Assembly (NCBI RefSeq): GCF_905220365.1
Contig: NC_061153.1
Coordinates: 1,136,001-1,200,000, forward strand
Source of the DNA: Vanessa cardui
Taxonomy: Eukaryota; Arthropoda; Insecta; Lepidoptera; Nymphalidae
DNA: 64,000 nucleotides
Reading direction: 5' to 3'
Shown here: in pieces, positions 21,255 through 29,390 of the stretch
How positions within the stretch are numbered: position 1 is the first letter of the stretch
How the letters are laid out: each line of letters begins with the position of its first letter
Translations under genes and position numbers: made by a program
The notes under the pieces: model-generated
The model's input: the letters and a program-made list of their open reading frames with translations, nothing else
The model's database searches: none
What the model was told of the DNA's origin: nothing

Positions 21255-22630
21255 CAAGCAACAAGTAAAAACCAAGTAAAAACTACACATTTTGTTTTTT
21301 TCAAATTTTAGTATTCAAAACCAAATTATTTACATTAAACCAATCTTGTATCTGTGATAAGGCACCGTTCACATCGTCATAGTCAGTTTTTTTTCCTGTC
21401 AACCTTAAAAATCAGTGAAGTATCGTCAGCAAACCATACTATATCACAAATACCTTTAACAAAGAAAGGAAGGTCATTTATATATACTAGGAATAGAAAG
21501 GGACCCAAAATTGAACCTTGTGGAACACCCATTTTTAGCGTAGATCCAGTAGACTTTATTCCATTAATGAAAACTTGCTGGATTCTTTGACTTAAGTATG
21601 AAGCAATGAGATCAAGAGCCCTACCTTTAACGCCGTAATATGTCAGCTTATAAAGAAGCGTCTCGTGTTCTACACAATCAAATGCTTTAGATGAATCACA
21701 GAATACTCCAATAGCATTCTGTGATTTCTCCCAAGCATCGTAAATATGCTTAAGAAGCGCAATTCCCGCATCAGTTGTTGATCGACCTCTTGTAAAACCA
21801 AATTGCTCACTATGAAAAATTTTATTTGTACCAAAATGGATAAGAAGTTGATTTAAAATAATTTTTTCGAAAATTTTACTTAAAGATGGGAGTATTGAAA
21901 TAGGCCTGTAATTACTGGGATCGCTCCTATTTCCATTCTTAAAAAGTGGTAAGACTTTACTACATTTTAACAAGTCAGGAAATGAACCAGTGTCCAAACT
22001 CTTGTTAAAAATTACTGCTATATACGGAGCAATATCGTGTATGATGTTATTTATGAATTATACCGAAATGCCCCATACGTCGTTAGTTTTTTTAATATGG
22101 AGTGTTTTAAATACTTTTATAACATCTATTGCAGAAACTGTTTCAAAAGAAAAATCAATAACGCATTTAGAAACATGTTTATTTAATAATCTAGCTGCAT
22201 CTAATGTAGATGATTTTAAATGAGATGTTATTTTATTTTATTTATTTATTTATTTAAGATTCGTATTTTATACAAAAACATACCTAATGTTGTCAAAAAA
22301 TATTTCAAATAAATTTGCAACTTCCAAATCAGAATTTGTGTATTTACTGCCTGTGTTTAATTTGATTGGTATACTTTCCTTTTTTGGTTTTCCACTAACA
22401 CTTCCAATAATGTCCCAAGTGGCCTTTATTCTATTATCGGAAGTCAAAATTTTGTTCTTTATGTATAAATACTTAGCATAAATACATACTGTTTTAAATA
22501 TTTTGGAATATTTATTGACATATCCTAGAAAGGCTTCGTTTTGATTCCACTGCTTCATACCATATAGGTCGTATAATTTATGTCTACTTTTATATATACC
22601 AATAGTAGCCCAGTCACTAAACTTCAAATA
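21255..22630 (-). mobile_element. Jockey-like element, copy J3, inverted next to J2
   Basis: On the minus strand it starts in the linker ahead of RT (22627), includes a (TTTA)n-type interruption at about 22235-22255, and stops at about 21260 in mid-RT, so its 3' half is missing. The missing 3' end is unusual for target-primed integration, which normally keeps the 3' end. It therefore suggests later rearrangement with J2. Confidence 0.8.
21383..22627 (-). pseudogene. Linker and RT N-terminal remnant of J3
   Basis: Frames 22627-22268 (SDWATIGIYKSRHKLYDLYG, KATWDIIGSVSGKPKKE) and 21997-21383 (SKVLPLFKNGNRSDPSNYRP, GFTRGRSTTDAGIAL, VFCDSSKAFDCVEHE, GVPQGSILGPFLF, FADDTSLIF) with connecting sequence at 22000-22240. 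The first catalytic Asp motif reads CDSSKAFD where J2 has CDLSKAFD. The thumb and C-terminal part are absent. Confidence 0.85.
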
Positions 22631-22758
22631 CCTTTATACATATATTTATTATATTATACTTTATATTTATACATTTATATATACACATATATATATATAT
22701 ATATATACATCTAGATATTTGTTTGTTTATTTTTATTATTTGAAAATGTCTTTAACAC

Positions 22759-23424
22759 ATGATTGTGACACGTTTTTATCATGCAGTCCATATTAATGCA
22801 CAAAGTATTCATGCACATTATCCTGATCTGTTGTCGTCTTTTAGTAATAATATTAATATTCATGCTATTTTAATTTCCGAGACTTGGTTAAAGCCTTGCT
22901 TGCCTTCCACTTCCTTCTCTTTACCGGGATTCCACCTAATCTGAAACGATCGTATCGGCCGGACAGGTGGAGGGGTTGCAATTTACCTTCGCTCTCATAT
23001 TCCTTTTAATATCATTAATACTTCGCAACCTCAGAACGGTGCAGCAGAGTATCTTTTTGTTGAAGTTATTTTCTCCCACACTAAACTTTTACTCGGAGTT
23101 TTTTATAGTCCATGTCTTACTGTTGACTATTTTTCATCTTTTGAGACCTTATTACTTAATTTAACTCCCTTATATAGTCACACAGTAATCATGGGTGACT
23201 TCAATACATGCTTGCTGAAAAATTACCACCGGTCTTCCCGACTTAATTCTCTTGTTAACAGTGCTAATTTAAACATTCTTCCTTTGCTTGCCACACATGT
23301 TCTACCTAATTGTTCTCCTTCTCTTCTGGATCTAATTACTCTTTCCTCGATTGACCATGTAGCAAAACATGACCAATATGATGCCTATGCATTTTCCTAT
23401 CATGACCTTCTCTATCTGTTATAA
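22759..23424 (+). pseudogene. Endonuclease remnant of B5
   Basis: Frame segments give HINAQSIHAHYPDLLSSF, ILISETWLKPCLPS (catalytic Glu), a TGA stop after FHLI at 22945, then in the same frame NDRIGRTGGGVAIYLRSHIP, LLLGVFYSP, HTVIMGDFNTCLL (GDFN motif) and SPSLLDLI. It matches the B8 endonuclease (36895-36128) motif for motif. The stop and a frameshift near 23400 inactivate it. Confidence 0.85.
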
Positions 23425-24061
23425 AATTAAACCACCCAAAGCTAAATCAAGAATTCTTCTGCAGCGCAATTTTAGTAGTATGAATCTGGAGCGACTGTCT
23501 GAAGATGCAGCTAAAATTGATTGGAAGGCGGTTGAAAATGCACATACAATCGATAACAAAGTTGCTATTTTCAATTCGTTGTTAACCCAGCTGTATGATG
23601 TCCACGCGCCTATCAGACCCGTGCGGATCAAACATCTCCCAGCACCCTGGATTACATCTGAAATAAGGAAATTACAAGATAAAAAGAACTATGCCAAAGC
23701 GAAATATAGATCAGACGCCAGTGAGTCAAACAAAGAGAAATATGTCAAAATTCGAAATCGTTGCAATAGAGTGTGTAGAGATGAACAACGACGCCATATC
23801 TACAAATCTGTCATCGAAGAAGAAGATTCCTGTAAAGTTTGGATTTTTTTAAAGTCACTAGGAGTTGGTAAGACAAGACGGGACAATTCTTCTCAAAACT
23901 TGAATCTCAATGATTTAAATTTCTATTTTCCTCTTCTGTTGCTATTGACAGTGCAACTAAAGCATGTACAAGGAATCAACTTTCAGCTTTACCAACTCTT
24001 GATACTCCTGTTTTCTTTTTTAGTCAGTTTTCCGAAAGTGACGTTAAGAAGAGTATTTTAG
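23369..24061 (+). pseudogene. Linker region between endonuclease and RT of B5
   Basis: It encodes a basic linker (YDVHAPIRPVRIKHLPAPWI, EIRKLQDKKNYAKAKYRS, RNRCNRVCRDEQRRHIYKS) characteristic of CR1-group ORF2. A frameshift near 23920 turns the rest into an unrelated hydrophobic reading. Bases 23916-24076 were copied to 27345-27505. Confidence 0.8.
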
Positions 24062-24105
24062 CAATAAAGTCCAATTCTATCGGGTCTGACTGCATTAGTC
24101 GTAAG

Positions 24106-25574
24106 ATGATCATTCCCATCATTGATATCCTGGTTCCTGTTATCACATCAATTTTTAATGCATCCATTTCCACTAGCGCCTTTCCATCTATTTGGAAAAA
24201 TGCTGAAATTATTCCTCTCCCGAAAAAAGTAATCCTTGTTCTATGTCCGAATATCGTCCCATTTCAATTCTTCCACTTTTGTCCAAAGCTCTTGAACGTC
24301 TTGTACATCAACAGCTTAGCAATTTCCTTTTAGATCATAGTCTCCTTAATCCTCTTCAATCTGGTTTCCGTCCTGGTCATAGTACAACTACTGCACTTGT
24401 CAAAATTACTGAAGATATACGATGGAATATGGACAACCAAAGGGTTACGGTATTGACGTTACTTGATTTTAGTAACGCTTTTAATACTGTGGACTTTGAT
24501 ATCCTTTGTGATATTCTGCGCACTCTTAACGTATCTCCTACGGTTACTGAATGGTTTCAAAATTACTTGCAGGGACGCCGACAGCGAGTCAGACTGAATG
24601 ATTCATACTCAGACTGGTCAATGGTCTCTGCCGGTGTCCCGCAAGGTGGCGTGTTGTCCCCTCTCCTATTTTCAATGTTTATTAATTCTATCAGCAATAT
24701 TATCACTTCTCTCTATCACCTCTATGCAGACGATCTTCAGATATACTCTCACTGCACAGTTAATGATTTAACGAAAACTATAAAATGTATTAATAGCGAT
24801 CTCACATCAATAGCAAACTGGAGCAAATCCTTTGGCTTAAAAGTCAATCCAACTAAAACTAAAGCGATAATAATTGGTAGCTCTAAATTACTAGCTCGAA
24901 TCGATAGAACGCAGCTACCACCAATAATATTCGATAATATTGAAATTTCTTACAGTGACAGTGTCACAAATCTGGGTATTTTGTTTGACCAACATCTCTC
25001 CTGGGGACCACAAATTTGTGACATAAGTCGTAAGGTATTCGCTTCAGCTGGATCACTCCGCAGATTGCGTAATATGCTTCCGATTCCTACTAAAATTGTG
25101 CTTGCACATAGCCTTCTTTTACCAATTCTTGATTATGCTGACACATGCTATGTCGACATCACTGAGGAGCAACTAAATAAGCTTGAGCGCATTCAAAATC
25201 TATGTATACGTTACATATTTGGTTTACGGAAATATGATCATATATCCGAATTTCGCAAGAAGCTCAAGTGGCTCCCAATTCGCCTTCGCAGGAATACTCA
25301 TATTCTCAATCTGCTATACTGTATACTGTTCAATCCTGTTTGCCCTCCATACCTAAAAGAACGATTTAAATTCCTTAGTGATTCCCACGAGCGTTCCCTT
25401 CGATCTGAAAGCAATTTGCTTCTTGAAATTCCTTCCCACTCCTCAAATTTTTATAGCAAATCCTTTACTGTTCAAGCATCCCGTCTTTGGAACTCCCTAC
25501 CCCTGTCCATTAGACGTGCACAATCACTGCCAGTTTTTAAAAAAGCTGTCAAGAAACATTTCCTAGAAATGTAA
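24106..25574 (+). pseudogene. Reverse transcriptase of B5
   Basis: After a 1-base shift near 24240, an open frame of 443 codons covers almost all RT: SEYRPISILPLLSKALERLV, GFRPGHSTTTALVK, LLDFSNAFNTVD, AGVPQGGVLSPLLFS, HLYADDLQIYSH (intact YADD), then the C-terminal ILDYADTCYVDI, FIFGLRKYDHIS-like and LWNSLPLSIRR motifs. The stop at 25572-25574 is the family position. RT itself looks functional; upstream breaks prevent a full ORF2. Confidence 0.88.
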
Positions 25575-25627
25575 CTTGGTAATATATAAATATTTCTATC
25601 ACTTCAAGCATTTCTTCTCTCTACCAT

Positions 25628-26399
25628 ATGTATGCAGACGATATCCAGATTTATCGACATTCAGCACTTCAAGATCTTCCTGCAGCGATTGATGCTATTA
25701 ATGACGATCTTGTTTCAATCTCTGAGTGGAGCAAGCGATACGGACTTAACATCAATCCAAGTAAATCGCAGGCAATCATAATTGGTAGTCCAGGCATGAT
25801 CTCTAGGGTAGATTTATTAAATTTACCATCTGTGGAATTCAGAGGTACTACAATAGCCTACTACTCTAACGTTAAAGATCTCGGTGTGTATTTAGACCAG
25901 ACGTTATCATGGTCAGTACAAATAAAAGAGGTCAGTAGGAAAATATTCGCTGCGTTGAGCTCATTGCGGCGACTCCAATCTGTACTTCCAATTCCTACCA
26001 AAATTATGCTAGCAAACTCTCTCCTTTTATCAATTCTAGATTACGCAGATGCAAGCTATCCTGATCTCACCGAGGACCAACTGAATAAACTTGAGCGACT
26101 TCAAAATATTGCTATTCGATTCATATTTTGCCTACGAAAATATGACCATGTCTCCGAATATCGTTCAAAACTCAAGTGGCTTCCTATACGTCTTCGCCTT
26201 GTTTTTAAGATCTAAGCGGTACCTAACACTTAAAATGCCTGTACACAAAACTAAATTTCTAAACAAATCGTTTACTGTACAGGCCATAAGATTATGGAAT
26301 GCCCTTCCAGTAAACATTAAAAAGGCTCCATCTATTTCAGTTTTTAAAAGAGCCGTTAAAAACGATTACCTAAATAATAATTCAGACGACTTTAATTAA
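25628..26399 (+). pseudogene. RT palm-to-C-terminus remnant of B6
   Basis: Frame 25628-26215 has MYADDIQIYRH, SKRYGLNINPSKSQAIIIGS, LGVYLDQTLSWS, SILDYADASYPDL and FIFCLRKYDHVSEYRSKLKW. It ends at a stop just after LPIRLR. The family C-terminus then resumes in frame 26091-26399 (LNKSFTVQAIRLWNALPVNI), about 60 codons having been deleted in between. Confidence 0.85.
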
Positions 26400-26638
26400 T
26401 TATTTTATATAACATTTATTATGTAATTTTATGTATTTTTATATCATTTTATTATCTTAAGTATGTATTAGTGTATGATAGAGATATATATTATTTAAAC
26501 ATAATATATATGTATATATTTATATATATATATAAGAAGTATAAGTATTAGTGTGTAACTATTTGTATGTAAGTTTATGACTACACCGCCTACGCCGATG
26601 GTTTTGGATTCTCCCTTTGATTGGGTTGTCTGGAAGAG

Positions 26639-26654
26639 ATGGCTAAAAAGCCAT
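26639..26654 (+). promoter_or_regulatory. 3' UTR hairpin of family B (copy B6)
   Basis: Perfect stem ATGGCT/AGCCAT, loop AAAA; third pair inverted relative to B3. Confidence 0.6.
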
Positions 26655-26810
26655 AAGTCCGCCCATTGTACAACACTTTTAATGTACTTCTTTTGTTTTG
26701 TTTTGATTTTTCTTTAATTCTTTTTTTTTGTATTTTATTAATTTTATGTTACTTTCTTTTTTGTTTCTGTTTGTGGTGTGCAATAAAGAATTATAAAAAA
26801 AAATAAAAAA

Positions 26811-26959
26811 TATTTCTTTATATGTATTTATCGGTTAGTTTATATATTATTTATATATTTATTGATTATATATGTATGTTTGCCTGTGTATATGTATCTA
26901 TTTATTTTTGTATACAAAAATATACTTTTATGTATGTATATTGAATATTCCATTTATAA
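26811..26959. other. AT-rich spacer
   Basis: No feature recognised apart from A/T-rich simple sequence; may be the upstream part of the B7 3' UTR. Confidence 0.35.
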
Positions 26960-27141
26960 AAATTGTACACCTGTGCCTTTAATAGACCATTTCCTCTGCC
27001 CCAAGGTTGGATGGAAGAGATCTTTTCAGCGATAAGGCCGCCTTTTGTGCCATGCTTTATTTTCTTTTATTTTTTTTCCTGTGTGTTATACTTGTCTTGG
27101 TGTACAATAAAGAATATTATTATTATTATTATTATTATTAC
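26960..27141 (+). mobile_element. Family B, copy B7, solo 3' UTR
   Basis: It contains only the last ~180 bases of a family B element: GGATGGAAGAGATC..GATAAGGCCGCC at 27010-27042 with a decayed hairpin, AATAAA near 27107 and a (TTA)n tail to 27141. Extreme 5' truncation. Confidence 0.8.
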
Positions 27142-27300
27142 ACAGTTTTCACTCATTAGGAAATACAAACCGCTATGTCCGTGCGTTTTAAAACTGTAAT
27201 ATCTTCGAAAATATTCGTTTAAATTACATGCTGTAAAGGGCCATATTGATCTATATTGAATGCACATTTTATTTAAGGTACCTTATTGGATAAAGATTAA
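27142..27300. other. Spacer
   Basis: AT-rich, nothing recognised. Confidence 0.35.
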
Positions 27301-27566
27301 TGCTATATTGCTTAAAATCGCTTCGAAAATAAACCATTTTTTCCTAAATTTCTATTTTCCTCTTCTGTTGCTATTGACAGTGCAACTAAAGCATGTACAA
27401 GGAATCAACTTTCAGCTTTACCAACTCTTGATACTCCTGTTTTCTTTTTTAGTCAGTTTTCCGAAAGTGACGTTAAGAAGAGTATTTTAGCAATAAAGTC
27501 CAATTAAAAAAAAAATATATTAGTGCTATATTGCTTAAAATCGCTTCGAAAATAAACCATTTTTTC
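27301..27566 (+). mobile_element. 161-bp internal retrocopy with 43-bp target duplication
   Basis: Bases 27345-27505 match B5 bases 23916-24076 with no difference seen over 161 positions, followed by ten A. Identical 43-bp direct repeats flank it (27301-27343 and 27524-27566). The copied piece ends 8 bases after the AATAAA that lies inside the B5 coding region. This looks like integration of a prematurely polyadenylated, 5'-truncated family B transcript. Confidence 0.85.
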
Positions 27567-27756
27567 TAGTAAAAATAAAAGATAAAAAAATGTTTATTGT
27601 GGGTTATCTTTAAGAGATAGATATATACCATCGTGGACTTTTTTGTAGACATTTTTAAGGTGTACAATTCTGTAGTACATTATTTTGATCTATCTACATA
27701 GTTGGGTTCAGCCAGCGTTTACAATGTAAGCGCAAAAAAGTCAAGAAATTTACGAC

Positions 27757-27905
27757 ATTACATGAGAAACTTTTAAAATTATCAGTGTTACTTAACTACA
27801 TAGTTTATGTATTATATATAAAAACCTTCCTCTTGAATCACTTTATCTATTAAAAAAAACCGCATCAAAATAAGACAGAAAAAGTGACTTTGTTTTATAC
27901 TATGT
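27757..27905 (+). repeat. Nonautonomous dispersed repeat R-x, partial
   Basis: Homologous to 34875-35060, with shared blocks such as TTTACGACAT, AAAATTATCAGTGTT, CTTGAATCAC, AAAAAAAACCGCATCAAAAT and GACTTTGTTTTATACTATGTA. I recall this 3' block as frequent in lepidopteran genomes. No coding. Class not determined (Helitron-like or SINE-like). Confidence 0.6.
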
Positions 27906-27984
27906 AAAGATAAAGAAGATGAAATCAAAGAATAAAAAAAAAAAATATATTGTGATGGCTATTTTAAAGAATTTTGTTTTTATG

Positions 27985-28140
27985 GTTTCCTGGTGCTGTA
28001 AAACGGCACCAGATGTCGTTTTAAAATTTTGATTTTATATAATAATAGAAGTCAATAATTTAAGTTAAAATTTAAACTATTATGATGACTATTAAAAAAA
28101 AAATCGTTTTTATAGTTTCCTGGTATCGCATTTGTCGAGA
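27985..28140 (+). repeat. Hairpin-bearing AT-rich repeat, one full and one partial unit
   Basis: Unit with stem CTGGTGC/GCACCAG at 27990-28012, followed by AGATGTCGTTTTAAAATTTT and the family spacer. A second, truncated unit starts near 28105 (TTTCCTGGTATCGC) and is cut by the B9 tail at 28141. Confidence 0.65.
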
Positions 28141-28406
28141 GTTATTATTATTATTATTTATTTATTTATGTACCAACAGAGTATACAGAAAATTATATAA
28201 ATGACAAATATGTACAAAGGGATAACTTATCTCTAACAAGAGATCTCTTCCAGAAACCCTGAATCTAGTGGAGATTATTTGTAATACATATTTATGGTAT
28301 AGATACAATATCAATTTGTTTTATATTATAAAATTCAAGCAGACATAAAGATAAATGAATATATTACACACTAAATAGAAAAAAATACATTAATATATAC
28401 CAATAT

Positions 28407-28461
<55 letters not shown>

Positions 28462-28735
28462 TCAACTTACATAGATACAAAAAAATATAAATACATACAT
28501 ATAAAATAAATTAAACTTAAGTGGAAAGAAAGTGTTGCTTGACTCTGATTTTAAACAATTTTATTGTAACATTATTATGGAAAATATTATCTGGAAGAGA
28601 GTTCCATAGGCGAGCGGCAACAACGGAAAACGAGTTACCATAGGAAGTAGTATTAAAAAATGGTACCTCAAGAGTTTTCGACGCCACACATGCGCATACT
28701 GGTCTTTCACGAGCAGGACAAAACAGAAAAGTAGG
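28141..28735 (-). mobile_element. Family B-related remnant, copy B9
   Basis: The minus-strand 3' end: short ORF2 tail (about 28725-28517, with SFSVVAARLWNSLPDNIF and a stop at 28517-28519), a 3' UTR with a 46-bp TA run near 28415-28460, the hairpin ATCTCT/AGAGAT at 28229-28244 and a (TTA)n-like tail at 28141-28155. The ORF is too short to have been listed by a length-based search. Confidence 0.78.
28229..28244 (-). promoter_or_regulatory. 3' UTR hairpin of copy B9
   Basis: Perfect stem ATCTCT/AGAGAT, 4-base loop; fourth pair G-C replaced by T-A. Confidence 0.6.
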
Positions 28736-29390
28736 TAATCAGGGCTACCATGGTTTAATATATTAAAAAGAAGCGATTATATGTAATATGAAGCGAAAAT
28801 ATAAAATGTCAATTTTAATAAAAATAAAATGATAATTAATAAGTTTCGTTATGTTATGTTATATAGAGAGCAAGCCAAGATTTTTTTGAGCAAAAATCTT
28901 TTTCTGCTCTCAGTCTATATAATTAAAAGCAGTTATATTGGGAGTGTATATTGCTCCTTTGTTATATATTATTTTTTTTTAAAAACGGTTGGGAAGGGTG
29001 TATAAGGCTCCTTCCCTGTCAGTAATAAGGTCAACTTATTGTGTTGGTTAGAGTATGTAAAGTACCCAATAAAACAACAAATTTTAAAGGCAATGAGTTT
29101 GAATTTGAATAAAGAATATGTGAAACAACGAAGATAAAGACACGACGATCAATGCACTATATATATGTTATTATAAATATTTTTTTAAATAACAGCGATC
29201 GATGACGATGCGATAAGCGTCGGGAATATTTAAACAAACAGGGATTGGAATGTCGCTCAACACAATAGCGAGCAAAAAATAGCCCGCTTCGAGTCTAAAG
29301 ATAACGATTGTGAATGGAATGTGTTTATGCTTAGGATCTTTATAATATTAAATAAAGTCACCCTCCCTCTCCGTCGGTTGAGCAGATGTA
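28736..29390. other. Unassigned AT-rich DNA
   Basis: About 650 bases with no recognised coding or element. It contains an AATAAAGTCACC block near 29350 and a TATAAAAG at 29399-29406 just ahead of the A2 open frame; neither could be tied to a known element. Confidence 0.35.

Larger units (their letters stand above)
22750..25594 (+). mobile_element. Family B element, copy B5, endonuclease to RT end
   Basis: The most complete family B coding copy on the plus strand. It starts at about the first endonuclease codons and reaches the RT stop at 25574, but the 3' UTR is missing because B6 begins at about 25595. An internal AATAAA at 24063-24068 matters for the retrocopy at 27345-27505. Confidence 0.85.
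25595..26810 (+). mobile_element. Family B element, copy B6, 5'-truncated and internally deleted
   Basis: It starts at the RT palm C motif directly after B5, loses part of the C-terminal region near 26215, and keeps a full 3' UTR with the hairpin ATGGCT-AAAA-AGCCAT at 26639-26654, AATAAA near 26783 and an A-rich tail to about 26810. TA repeats occur near 26510-26535. Confidence 0.85.
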
